Source: Dryomyza anilis (lineage: Eukaryota; Arthropoda; Insecta; Diptera; Dryomyzidae). Taken from it: DNA of 64,000 bases. The DNA lies in the NCBI GenBank assembly GCA_951804985.1, contig OX638131.1, positions 40,428,044-40,492,043 on the forward strand, read 5' to 3'. Made by a program: the position numbers and the translations under genes. The notes under the pieces are model-generated. The model was not told where the DNA came from and did no database searches. It worked only from the letters and a program-made list of their open reading frames with translations. Shown here in pieces: positions 12,132 through 24,239 of the stretch (position 1 is the first letter of the stretch; each line of letters starts with the position of its first letter).

Positions 12132-13639
12132 TTAAAACCCCACTGGTACCACCAGGAACCAAGCGACTAAGTTCAAAACTTCGTTTAACGAATTTAATTA
12201 AACTTCCCGTAAATTTAAATTACTTTACACTCAGTAGTTAACGCTCAAACGAATGCTCATATCACTCAGGTCTCCTTTTTTTAGAGATTAGATGTGTATT
12301 GATGATTACACTACTCAACACCAATCTCATCAATTTCAATGTCCAATGCAATGTCCAATCCAAAGTACAATCAATTATAAAGATATTTTGATCTCGAATT
12401 ATAGGGTAGATGAGAGAGGATTCACATTTATTTTTATAATTAATACCTTCTACATATTCTTTTCTAGAATTTGAATTGATTTTAACTAATGCCAGGTTAA
12501 TTTCAATTTTTAAATATTATATTTTGTTGTCAGACTGTATAAAATATACATTTCAGCTACATATTTATATTTTATTTATAAACATCCAGTCTGCCATGAC
12601 TTGAAGACCTTCGATGCCTCGAAGCCTTCTCGAATAACTTCGATAAAAAAAAGTTCGATCTCGTTGCTCTCTGGATTCTTATTTTTAAAAATGTTCGTAC
12701 ATTCAAATACTTTGACCATCTATGATAATTAATCATTTATCAAATAGATATCGCAATATTTTTCGCAGCAATCTCAAAATTTTATTATTTTTGTCTTCAA
12801 TGTCGTTCCGATTTCGAAACATTTCTCGTATCGAGAAAACGCCGACAGATCATTTCGATATCTACCTACCACGTAGGTGTGATTTCTCCATCTACTCGCA
12901 TTGATCTCGTAACGATATCGAAACGAATGGCATACTGGGCAATCAACATAAAAACATATATGAAAAAATACTAATCCCTTCAAATATCCTGTTCGAAGAA
13001 TCCGTCAGCCACAACACATCATAATTACGTCAGAATAAAATATGAAATTTAAGAATTATGACAGCACATGCGGGATTATTTTGTATTTTTCGTATAAAAA
13101 AAGAAAAATTCAAAGAAATAAAAATGTGCAAAATTTCATCGTCATAAAAATTAGGCAGCCTGACAATACGGGCAACCATTAAAAATGCAATATCTTCAGC
13201 CAATTGTTTTTAATTAAAGCCTGCCAAAATTGTGAACAATCATTAAGTCTGGCATCAAGTCGCAGCAACCCCCACAGAAAAGTTTTTACGACATTCTGTG
13301 GCGATTGTTGCATTTAATGACATTCGTGGTTAATTCAGTGAAAGGAAAAATAAATTTCTCCTCGGTCAATGTACCTGGAATTAATGTGCCGTAAGAGAAG
13401 ACAGCAAGAATATTCTTAGATTGGTAAAGCAATAATATTCGAAAAGCTCTTTGAATTAAGAACTTTAATAAAATTAGAGGTTTTTAAGTATGGAAAATTT
13501 CATTATTATTATTATTGACTTGATCCAAATAAAGTCTACACTTTGATGTGCATATAAATTGAAAAATAACAATTAATATTTTATAAACACAAAAAACACT
13601 TCATAGTACTAATATGAAATTTGTTTGTTTTTATTACGT
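12132..13639. other. AT-rich stretch, no gene seen
   Basis: Contains clustered CGATATCGAAACGA / TCTCGTATCGAGAAAA words at 12800-12930 that hint at an old repeat, but boundaries are unclear. Confidence 0.4.
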
Positions 13640-14170
13640 CTGGGCAGCACTCTTACAGTGGCGTCAATTTCTACGGGCAGACAATAATAATCAAAACTTT
13701 AGATGATTAGCCTATATCTCCATGCGACCAAACAAACTCCTTTAAAATTTGGCAGCACTTTTCAACAGCATTTTGAGAGAGTTTGGTTTTGTCTACGATG
13801 AGTACTTTCCGCTTGTCAGTTTCGGCGTCATTGTTGTGCATGCCTGTCATGACTGACAGGTGTTTATTGAGCTGTTTGTACGTTTAAGAGATATGTTTGG
13901 GACCTGCGGTGTGCTTTCACCCAAAACAAACATCGTCAAAGTGGCAACACTTGTTACCAATTTGACATTCGAGCCAAACATTTCGCAGAAACAGCTTTCA
14001 CTTTGACAGGCAGGAAGTCTTAACAATTATACGGATTGTTTTTGTTCAAATTCCGAAATGCCGCTGCCACACGCCATTATGACATTTCAGTGACTTCATG
14101 TCACAGTTTTGCATTTGACAGTCCTATGCGTGGCGCACTTGTTCGAGGACAAATTTGCATTTTATGGGGG
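13640..14170. promoter_or_regulatory. Candidate regulatory island with TGACAG motifs
   Basis: Non-repetitive and GC-elevated within AT-rich flanks. TGACAG occurs at 13854-13859, 14004-14009 and 14116-14121 and inverted at 13844-13849; the first two form CCTGTCA-TGAC-TGACAGG, a hairpin-like pair. TGACAG is the type of site bound by fly TALE homeodomain proteins. No frame or promoter visible. Inference only. Confidence 0.3.
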
Positions 14171-14944
14171 ATATGCTGAATTTTCTTTTATTTATGGCTC
14201 AAATGCATGTTTGGTTCTAATTATTAGCGGTTTTAGGGTTATAGTGAAAGGGAACAAATTTCTGTTAAAACGTTTTGTAGCAATTTGATGGCTCGTTAAG
14301 CATGTCATTGACCTTCGCCGAGAAATGTTTATATAATAGGATTTAATAGAAAAAAAAACGTTATACTACATAATTTTTAAGGTTCTATAGATTATGTAAG
14401 ATTCCAAATAGTATCTAATTCCTGTGTATGAAGTGTTTTCATTTGCTACACTAATATGGCACTATTTTTTTATTATCCTAGCATTCTTTGCAAAATTACC
14501 AACACAATGGCTTCAACATTTACCTACCTTAGTTCATTGTTCTTTATGCGTTTGAAAAACTCAAATGCATTCGATGTGCTATTCTGCATTTGAATGCATG
14601 CAACGCATACAAATGACATGATTGCGTATCCTTAAGGATAATTGCAGAGACAATTCAATTATATAGATTGCTTTCCTATACCATCGATGCATATAGTGAT
14701 AGCGGGTACGCTCATTTAAAATGATCGAAAATCAAAGAAAGTTTTTGCTTTGAAATTACTATTAATTGAATTGAAATCTTTCTTTGTATCAATTTCCCTA
14801 TTTTCTGTTAGTTTATTCTAGATCACAAAATTCAATAGAACAATTCAAATTCATTTTAACCAAAAAAACATATCAATTTCACAAAATTGATATGATTTTG
14901 ATATATGGTCAGTTTCATGGTCAGTTAAAAATATTCCATATAAT

Positions 14945-15075
14945 TTTTTATTTTTAAATAAATACTGGTTTCGATTTCGGTTTTCTTCCTCGTTTCAGTT
15001 ACGGTTTCGGTTTTAAGTTTTTAAAACGGTTTCGGTATACCGGTTACAAGTTACGGTTTCAATTTCGGTTTTTAA
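14945..15075 (-). mobile_element. hAT-type MITE fragment (GGAACCG-rich family), reverse
   Basis: Runs of CGGTTTCGGTTTT and GGTTTCGGTATACCGG are the reverse complement of the family interior. Ends not found. Confidence 0.5.
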
Positions 15076-15358
15076 ATTATTTTTATTTTTCCATATATTT
15101 TAATCTCTTCAACAAGAAATGTAATTTTTACAACAGAAGATCGAAAAACAATTACCATAAAAATTTGAATTATATTAAAAAAATAATAATAAAATCTCGC
15201 TCGATATCATCTTTAAAATCGAAAGAAATAACCTCTAATAGTTAAGACGAAATTCTGACAACGAGATTGAATTAATTAATTTTAGTTCTGAAACTCACAA
15301 AAAATATTGTACATTTTTCACACAAAATGTACACATATATTACATAAACAAAGGTATA

Positions 15359-15494
15359 TTTTATACCCTACACTAAGAGCGAAAGGGTATATTCAGTTTG
15401 GTACGACGTTTGTAACACCCGAATAAAGCATCTCCGGTATAGAAAAGTATATATATATTTTTGATCAGCATGACCTCCTGAGTCGATTTAGCGA

Positions 15495-15539
<45 letters not shown>

Positions 15540-15540
15540 A

Positions 15541-15583
<43 letters not shown>

Positions 15584-16129
15584 GTCTGTCTGCCTCTCTG
15601 TCTGCCTGTTGAAATCACGATTACAGAAAAAGTAGAAGAGTTAGAGATATGAAACTTTAGATTTAGATTAGAAATAGGAATGATCGGTCTATTGTGACCT
15701 GAGAACCGACCACTTATGTTCAAATACCCCATATAAAATTTACATCTACAGATATATTTTACTGTATACGTGCTCAGGTATACTTTTTTGGAGAAATATA
15801 TATTAATATCATGCTCTTATACATGAAAATAATGTTTTTCGGCGAAACGACTTGTGGTTCCCAAGGAAAAATTTTTTAATTCGGTACACCTACCCATTTG
15901 TAAATATGGGTATCAAATGAATGGAAATTCTTCAGCGATTGAAAGGCTGTAGTTATTTTCAGGATTCGTATACCCTAGTGACCTTTATACCAATTTGAAT
16001 GATAACCAAACTTATGTGTAGAGTATTTATAGTCGGCTTAGACCGACTATAATTTTGATAATCCTAATTATCATAACTACTACTTCAACTACTTCAAAAT
16101 TTCCCATATGATCTAACCTTCCCAACTGG
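15359..16129 (-). mobile_element. mini-me-like element, copy B, with expanded GTCT/CT microsatellite
   Basis: Reverse-strand full-length homologue of the copy at 10 kb. Its GTCY tract has expanded into (GTCT)n and (CT)n runs at about 15496-15605, showing microsatellite growth from the element's internal proto-microsatellite. Confidence 0.75.
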
Positions 16130-16562
16130 TTTATATATTTATCTGCTTTCGTTGCTACCTTGTATAAATCGCATGACAACAGACAGACGGCCAGACACAC
16201 ACATTGTATGTGGGTGTATTTTAGTACAACCAACCAGTTGGCAACTAAAACTTCTTGTACAACAACATCCGCGAGTGATGTTTGTTGTACAAAACAATTT
16301 CCCGCGAAAAATCGATCACATGTTGCGATTCGCATAATTTTGTGCTGGCGCTTTCAGAAAAAGCAGAAGATATGTAAAACTAAAAAAACGAAAATACACA
16401 AAAAGCATTAGAACTCAAATGTAGGTACACTGTTAAAGCGTTTATATATTAAAAATATAATTTTTTGAATTATAAACTGAAACATTGACCTCAACTTAAG
16501 AAAACTTCATAATTTTGTAGTTAACAAAAAAAAAAAAAAAAAGTATAAAAAAATATTAAATT

Positions 16563-16712
16563 AAGATTATTTTTTAATATAAAACGTTTTTAATGTGAAC
16601 TTTAAGGATCCAGTAGATTTATTATCTACAGCCCATGTTTCATTTTAAATCATACTTAAAATTCACATTAAAAACTTTTTATATTAAAAAAAAAATATTA
16701 TTTCATATTTTT
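16563..16712. repeat. Palindromic repeat with TTTTTAATATAAAACG arms, copy 1
   Basis: TTTTTTAATATAAAACGTTT with TTTAATGTGAACTTTAAG in the left arm is mirrored by CTTAAAATTCACATTAAA and ACTTTTTATATTAAAAA in the right arm; the loop contains GGATCC. Likely a small foldback MITE. Confidence 0.55.
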
Positions 16713-17419
16713 AATTTCTTGGGTCAGTTATATTTTCGTCTGACAGAATTCGAAAGGACTAATATTATTAAAATTAAAAAGCTTCATCTTTCAAAGTGTC
16801 TTTAATATGGAACCATGACGATAGAACCATGATGACCAGGATGGCAAGTAAACGATAATATTGCATTGTCATGCAGTTCGAGGCAATATTTAAAAGCTGA
16901 AGTCTGTAGCACAAGGTAGTATAAAATCAAATACAAAATTTGTACCGAACAGACTGACAAGAAAGGAACCTAATAAAAACGTTTTAAAATATAATATTTT
17001 TTAATTTCAGTGCAAGTGCGTGGTTCACAAAGAACGAACGACATCAACTTAGCATGTTTTTTGTAGTTGTGCTCGAAAAAAACTAACAAAACACATGCAT
17101 AGTCGCACTACGAACGACACTAGCGTATCGAAGAAAGAAGAAACAAATAGCTTTGTCTAATTCGTTCTTGGAGTTGCGTGTGTTTTTTTTGTCGAATTAC
17201 CGCTATACAAGTGAACGAAGAAAACTATAGCAAAACAAAGTTCAGACCAAAGTCTGTCGTTCTGGGAAATATTGTTCTTCAAAAAATCAACAATTCACAA
17301 CATGTTTTTATACACAAAGAAGTTATTTCAAAACTCCCGCTTTAAATGACATGTCTTGTATTTAAAGCTACCTACTATAGAAAATAAAATATTATTTTTT
17401 CGTATCTCTTAATATTTTA

Positions 17420-17520
17420 AAATCCGTTGAAATCCGTGGATATCGGTTTATTTCTGGTTTCGGTTACGGTTTTAAAAATGAAACGGTTTTAAATGGATAT
17501 CGGTTTCAATCCTTGTTTTT
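17420..17520 (-). mobile_element. hAT-type MITE fragment (GGAACCG-rich family), reverse
   Basis: Contains GGTTTCGGTTACGGTTTTAA and ATCGGTTTCAATCCTTG, the latter resembling a decayed terminus. No target duplication visible. Confidence 0.45.
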
Positions 17521-17808
17521 AATGTAAGTCATATATATGAATCAATATTTTTTTGTTCAATTTTATATAAAATATGTTAAATAAATATTATTAAAATTTT
17601 TTTTAATGTAAATTTGATATGATTCCATATTTGATTTAATTTTTTTTTTTGTACATAAAATGGATAAGATAAATAATAATTGCAAAACTGATAAGTTTTC
17701 ATAATATTTAAAATTTTCAGTGTAAAGTAACAAGATTCCATATTTATTCAACATTTTCAATGTCAAATTGATATTATTTCATATGTTTTAAAGTTTTCAA
17801 TACAAAAA

Positions 17809-18577
17809 CAAGTTGGGAAAGTTAGGTCACATGGGTAAGTTCGGTCACATGGGGCGGATTTTTATAGTCGGTCGGGCCCGACTATGGAATACCCTACACC
17901 TTTGGTGGGGATATTAACCCTCAGAATATTATTCATATATAAGATTTTACGTCTTATATCCCCATAAATTAAAAAATGTATATAAAGTATAAAAAACTAA
18001 AAAAAAAAATTTAAAAATATAATTGGCGGATCACGCCTATATTTAAAATTTTGAAAGGCTAATATTTCATAGATTTGATTTTAATAATTTACGGATCAAA
18101 TTTCCACTATGAAAACCAGGGAAATAATGAAAAAAAAAAGTGGGCGGATCACTCCCATTTTTGGACCACATATTTATAGGCGAATTCTAACAATAACTTT
18201 TAAATTTTATAACTATACCTTGAATACTTTTCGAGTTATTAGTTCCTTAAGAGTTATATAAAAGTGACTTGTATTGGAGGTGGGCGTGTCCGTTGACCGA
18301 TTTGGCTCATTTTCAAACTCAGTTCCTACTTTTGGCTAAAATATATTAAGACGAAATTTCATCGCATTCTGATCAGTATTTCTTAAGTTATTCTGTATTC
18401 GGACAGCAAGACAGCAAGACGGACAGACAGACAGACAGACGGACATGGCTAAACGGACTCGGGTAGTGATGCTGATCAGAATATATATACTTTTCCATAC
18501 CGGACACGCCTCCTAAGGGGCGTTACAATATATGCACAAAGTTAATATACCCTGTACCTCATAGCTGTAGGGTATAA
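17809..18577 (+). mobile_element. mini-me-like element, copy C
   Basis: Begins CAAGTTGGGAAAGTTAGG, contains the ATAGTCGGTCGGGCCCGACTAT hairpin-like motif (two arms meeting at GGGCCC), the phrase GGTGGGCGTGTCC, a (CAGA)n tract at about 18424-18440, the ATATATATACTTTTCCATAC core and a CTGTAGGGTATAA end. A different subfamily from copies A and B. Confidence 0.7.
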
Positions 18578-19339
18578 TGATAATTTTTTAGTTTTTTTAA
18601 AGTTTTTTCACGTAAAAATGGTTCAGTTTCCATATTTTATTAACATTTTCATTCCAAAATGTAATATAACAATTAATATATAAATTTATATAATTTCTTT
18701 TTTTTCAAATTTCAAAATTCAAAATTATTGATATATCAAAAAAAATGCATATAATATACAATTATTTTTATTTTGATAATGTTTATTTTTAAATAATTGT
18801 ATTTGATACAAATTTTCCATTGGACAACCCAAACATAATTAAATAAAATTCACAGGCACTGTTTTTGACTGCAAAGTCAGTTTTTTCTGTAAACTAATTA
18901 ACGTGTTTTGAATGTATGAGAGGTAACAGAATCACTTGTCCAATCAAGATGAAATTTGGACAAGTGAATTATATTAACGAAAAACATTCTATTATGAATT
19001 TTCATCAATATATCATTTAAATTGTATGGGAGGTTCCACGCCTATTAAACATGTTGATTATGCAATTTTCATACAATATTCATACAAAATTCAATCACAG
19101 AAAATCTGTTTGCGCATATGTTGGTAAAAATAAAAAAATTATAAATATATGTATTAATACTCATAATTTTCTTATAAAATACAAAACAAAATTATTTTAA
19201 AATAAAAAAGTACAATTTCCACTAAACTGTCTTAATACCAAAATAAATCTTAATCTGCCGATTAATTTTGCTAATACCATTTCATTTTTCTAACAATTAT
19301 TTATTTTACAAAACATAAATACATCTGTTGAATATAATC

Positions 19340-19870
19340 CTGCGTTCATCAATCAAATGGCAACCGCACTTTTAAACCATATTTCAATAAACGAAATTCA
19401 AACACACGAACTCTGCGAATGCAACTCAATGAAAAACTGTTCCAATTTTCACAGCTGATAAGAATCTGGCCCACAGTACCAAAAGCCGTATTAATCGAAT
19501 AGCTGAATAGCAGAAGAAAAATAAACGAAAAACAAAACAAAACAAAAAAAGAATGATAGTGTTTAAAAGATGCACCCAACGTAACAGGCGTTAAATCGAA
19601 TGTTAATTTGACAGCTGTCATTACGCACCAGCTGATGGCGTCGCTAATGTTGGCGATGTCCGCGCGGCGTCCGATTGTTGACACGATCGATCTAAAAGAC
19701 GATGTCAGCGGCATCTACACGCACACCCACCCAAATAAAAAACAAAAATATTCAAAAAAAAAACACCGCGCAAACATAAGTAAAAAGCTGGACAGACGTT
19801 GCTCGATGATTACGTGGACAATCAGCAGTCGGTGTTATCAACAGGAATTGCCTTTGGTGGTGCCCACTAG
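19340..19870. promoter_or_regulatory. Candidate regulatory island with CAGCTG E-boxes
   Basis: Three CAGCTG E-boxes (19452-19457, 19612-19617, 19629-19634), one inside the perfect 12-base palindrome TGACAGCTGTCA (19609-19620), and one followed by GATAAG. The sequence is not found elsewhere in the window and is GC-richer than its flanks. Frames of about 100-120 codons on both strands show no domain and are not called. Confidence 0.3.
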
Positions 19871-19982
19871 GAAATTACTAATCCAATTTAAATACAGAAT
19901 TAAAAGCAATGAAAAATAATATTTTTCAAAATGATTTTAAAAATATTGGAACCAAAACCGATACCGATATTTTAGTGCCAGT

Positions 19983-20172
19983 CAGGGACCGCAAAGAACC
20001 GGAATATGATTTCGATTTTTGGAACAGGTACCGGTATCGTTATTAGAAAAAATGTGTGGAACCGAAACAAGATTCGGAACCCATATAATATATTTGGTTG
20101 GAACCGGAACCGCTATTTTAAAAATCTTGGAATTCCAAAAGGTTTTTATTCCAAAGGGTTTTAGTTTCTGTT
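19983..20172. mobile_element. hAT-type MITE of the GGAACCG-rich family, copy
   Basis: Starts CAGGGACCGCAAAGAACCGG, continues with GGAACCGGAACCGCTATTTT and ends near AGGGTTTTAGTTTCTG. Bases just upstream (19945-19980) are themselves GGAACC-like, so a second, older piece may adjoin it. Confidence 0.62.
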
Positions 20173-20321
20173 TTAAATATTAATGTTTACACTTTAATTT
20201 CTAAATTTTGGGGAATTGAAATATTTAGACCTTAAATTAAAATTCAGTGATTTGATAGTTCTTATCATAAAATTAAAATAAAGGAATGTTCTTGCACTTA
20301 CAATGAGTCTTATATTTTTTA

Positions 20322-20600
20322 CCCTTCACTAAAATTGAAAGAATAGTAATTTGGTCCTTCATTTGTAACATCCATAAGGAGGCGTTGATCAGTTGGTCAG
20401 CGTCATTTTTTGAGTAGATAAATGATTTCCTTCAGTCTGTTTAGATCACGATTAAATGGGAAATAAAAATATTTAGATCAAAGTTATCAAAAAATTAGAT
20501 TTCTAGGATGTCCGGTAGAGTAAAAGTGTCTACCTTTGTATATGTATATATTTAGTTCATATAACATTAAAATTAAAGGGAAAAATTAAACTTGTGGTCT
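20322..20600 (-). mobile_element. Degraded mini-me-like fragment (copy G)
   Basis: Reverse-strand remnants: TTACCCTTCACTAAAATTG, TTTGTAACATCCATAAGG, and a lone CAGTCTGTTTAGATCACGAT. The GTCY tract is gone. Old copy. Confidence 0.45.
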
Positions 20601-20927
20601 ATAATATTTTATTGTGACTACTCCTCTATATTGATACGAAAACAATAGGATTTTCGGTAAAAACGAACCTATCTAGAATGATTTTGACATTATAAATTTC
20701 GTAAAAGTTTTTATTTTCGAGACCAAATATTATTTGTACAGAAAATTGATTTTGTTTTACAAAATTTCTAAAGAGCGCACAATTCCATTTTAAAATATTT
20801 TCGGTTTTATTTAAAGAAATCATCATTATTATATTGAATTTAAAAATCTATCAAAGGTCTTCGTCATGATCAGTGTTTTGTCACAGTTATGTTCTGTCTT
20901 TGATGTAGAATAAATTAGTTAACATAA

Positions 20928-21075
20928 CAAATTATTTGTTAAAACTAAAATTATTTTCTTAATAAAGCAAATAATTTGTTAAAATAACAAATAATTTGTT
21001 AAAATAACAAATAATTTGTTAAAATAACATATTATTTGATAAATTAACAACAATTTTTTAAAATAACAATTAACT
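20928..21075. repeat. Minisatellite, 20-base unit
   Basis: About seven head-to-tail copies of AACAAATAATTTGTTAAAAT, best preserved at 20975-21035 and decayed at both edges. Confidence 0.75.
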
Positions 21076-21629
21076 CATATCTGATGAATGTGATGTGATT
21101 CTCTTTAACTAGTTTTGTCCTACTGGGGTTTTTAGACGACTGTGAACATCACAATTGACAAAAATTTTATTGTTGCACAAAAGTTGTTTTTGTACAATTA
21201 CCTATTATGGGCTAGTGCGTTATCTCGGACCTTTATCTTTATTGTTGGAAATTAGGAATTGCCGGATAAGAGCACGATAGACGAACCCCGAACGGGGTTT
21301 CGACTATAGAAGCGATTACAAATGCATTTTGTGGATCATTTAATTTGAAGTGAGTCAATATATTTTTATGTGCATGTGCAACATTTTCCAATTTTGATTT
21401 TCCAAACGATGAAAATCTAATAAAAAAAATCAGCAGCGACAGCAACTTGGAAAATGTTTCCATTTGAATTGTTTGCCGAGTACACATGCAAAGTGGAAGC
21501 ATGGGGAAAGGAAGGTTCACAGAAGGCAAAGTGCATTTTCATAGGGTATATAGACAGGGTCTGTAAATATTATCAGTTGTGGCCGAAGACCAAAGACATT
21601 GAATGACAAGTGGCGGATAGGATGGCAGA

Positions 21630-21668
21630 TGATGATGATGATGATGGTAATGGTGATGATAATGATGC
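21630..21668. repeat. (GAT)n microsatellite
   Basis: Run of GATGATGATGATGATGATGG followed by imperfect GAT/AAT triplets, within a GC-elevated unique region. Confidence 0.8.
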
Positions 21669-22256
21669 GAAGAGATGAATTAGACAGAATAGCCATCAAC
21701 ACTGCGTCAAATACGTAAACAAACTTTGCTGCAGATTAACGCAAGCACCAAGCAGCACTGCGTTTAGCCGTGAGAGAAAATCAATTAACGCGCGCCGCGG
21801 CACGACTGTGTGGCATTCTACAAACTGTTTTTTTTTTCATTTTTTTTTTTATTTGTTTATAATGCCACAATGACAATTGACGTTTTGACGTTATTAGAAA
21901 CATATGAGTGCGGCTAATATTTTTTTTTAAATGCGTGACCGCTACCTTATGCCGCAGATCACTTCTTAAGTAACGAATACCATAGGAAACCATGTCTGAG
22001 GAGTTAGGACTAAGTTAATAAAATCATCAAATATTGGTTTGAGTTGCAAAATACTCAAACCAAGGGTTTTGTAGAAAAAATAGTAGTGACATGATAGAAA
22101 AATTTGAAAAGAGTCCTTTTTTAAAAACTGTTGTTTTTATACGATACTATAATATTAAAAAAATATGGTTATATTTACGAGAGTAACACATTTCCGATTT
22201 GTATTTTCATAAAACCAGGCATGCCATAGTATTATTGATCATGTAGTAAACACAAC

Positions 22257-22380
22257 ACCCTAGTAGAAAATTGTACAATTAAAGCAGACATGATCATAAA
22301 CTGATGTTGGTCTAATAACTGGTCGGGTTATGACATGGAACAAAATTCATTGACTACCTCCCGATCAATATAATTTTTAT
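22257..22380. mobile_element. CCCTAGTAG MITE fragment
   Basis: One terminus CCCTAGTAGAAAATTG, then diverged interior with GACATGATCATAAACTG and CCCGATCAATA. Abuts the SINE fragment at 22382. Confidence 0.5.
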
Positions 22381-22381
22381 T

Positions 22382-22421
22382 GGGACCTACAGTTTAATGC
22401 CCAATCCAAACGACACGCCTA
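22382..22421 (-). mobile_element. Short fragment of SINE family A
   Basis: About 40 bases matching the reverse strand of the SINE body around GGGACCTACAGTTTA, directly next to a CCCTAGTAG MITE fragment. Small, hence only moderate confidence. Confidence 0.5.
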
Positions 22422-22704
22422 ATTCAGCTATAACGCCTCCAGCCACCAGATTCAGCCTACAAAAAAAAACGCATTTATTAATATTCTCTACTTTAAGATA
22501 TACAGTGTTTTGTTCGATAAAACACGTTTCTAATCCACTGTTCGGCGCGCCGCGACGCACTATGGGTCAGAAACTGCATTTGCGTCTCATAAATACTTTA
22601 GATAAAAGAATAAAATAAACGGTTTTCAAAAGATAAATTATTGAATTTTCATAATCAAAAACATTTTTTGTATTATTTTTATTTTAAATATATGAAACAC
22701 ATCA

Positions 22705-23757
22705 CAGGTAGGAATTTCCAGGCTGCAACAAAAGTGCCAGGCTTGTTACAGGCTTGACTGCCAAGGCTTGGTATATCGGGTCACACACAAGACTGGCACA
22801 ATCGTCACTCACAGACCCAACACAAGCCTTGATATATCAAGCTAGACACAAGCCTGGCACATTTGTCATTCCCAGATTTCAAACAAGCCTCGTAAGTTTA
22901 TGCTGGACACAAGTCTGGCACAATTTTCATTCTCGGACTCCACACAGGCCTCGGTATACCAATATTGACACAAGGCTGACACAATATTGAGGCACATATG
23001 AACATTGTCAAATTATCCAAACCGCCATATGCTGACGGAAATTCAATATTCCGTCTCGACAACTTTTCGTCCCAAGCCTAGTTATGCGTGTGTACCGACT
23101 TTGACTTGAGTAAATTAAAGTTTACTATGGTGACATTTTTGTGTTGTTTCCATTTTAAGAATACTTATCTGATGAAAAAAAAAAATTTGGTTGACGATTT
23201 TTTAAACGTCAAAAAGTATATTAGAGAAACTCAACTCTTTGGAGTTGTCTGAACAATGACTGTTAAATTGATTGTTAACCTCTTACATATTTATTTATCT
23301 ACAGATACAACTCTCAAGTGTAATGACATGAATAATGAATGCAATGCCCATGACATATTATGCCCAATAGCCTGAATCTTCAGGCGTATTACAAGGATTG
23401 TCGCAAGTCTGACGCATAGGTCTTGTTTCAAGACTGAGGCACAAGCCTTGGTACAAGCCTGACACACAAGCCTTGGTACAATCCTAAATTACAGGCTTGT
23501 AACATAGTTATCATTCCAGCCTTGACACAGTCTTGGTACAGGCCTAAAACACAGTGCTGGCACTAGATTGAGAATTAAGTCTGGCACAACATTTGTCAAC
23601 GAGCCTGGGTACAAGCCTGGAATACAGGCTTGTAACATAGTTATCATTCCAGTCTTGACACAGTCTTGGAACGAGCTTGGATAACAGCGTTGGCACAGGC
23701 CTGAGTAGAATTGGCACAAGCCTGTGTCAGGCTTGTACCGGTCGTTAATTCCTACTT
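22705..23757. mobile_element. Candidate non-autonomous element built of CAAGCCTGGCACA sub-repeats
   Basis: Two repeat blocks (22724-22990 and 23380-23745) flank about 390 bases of ordinary sequence. The left block is a 61-base tandem repeat (ACACAAGNCTGGCAC at 22785, 22846, 22907, 22968). The right block contains a longer unit repeated at about 137 bases (ACAGGCTTGTAACATAG at 23490 and 23628). The outer edges carry inverted AGTAGGAATT / AATTCCTACT (GGTAGGAATT at the left). The frame at 22754-22990 is only a product of the repeats. Confidence 0.55.
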
Positions 23758-24239
23758 GGGATGCTCAAACATGAAAAAAAAATATTTTTTTAAAGGTTTT
23801 TTGAGCAATGTTTTTAGGTGATTTTTTTTTGAAATGTTTCGAAGCAAAAGTATATCATGTGATACCATTTTGAAAGGTATGATATACAGCTTTCAAAAAG
23901 TGTTTTTAAAATTGTTATGATATGCTTATGACACTGTTAAAAATTAAAGAGTAGATGCATATTTTGAATTCTAAAACTTATACTTTGTTGAAAGTTTTAA
24001 TTATCGCGCAGTTCCTCGCCGAAAGAAATTTTATTGAATTTGTATATAAAATTTATTGGTTATACATAAAAATTGATGCAGAAAGTGCGCATATTTGCGC
24101 AAAATATGTCCGAGCCCAAAATGTAAGACGGGTCAAAAAAAAAATTATTTTTGGAAAAAAAAAATTCTAACGCAACAAGGTTAATTAAATATAGTTTGTG
24201 ATACTACTTACGTCCTGAAAAATATTTCCATGCATATTT

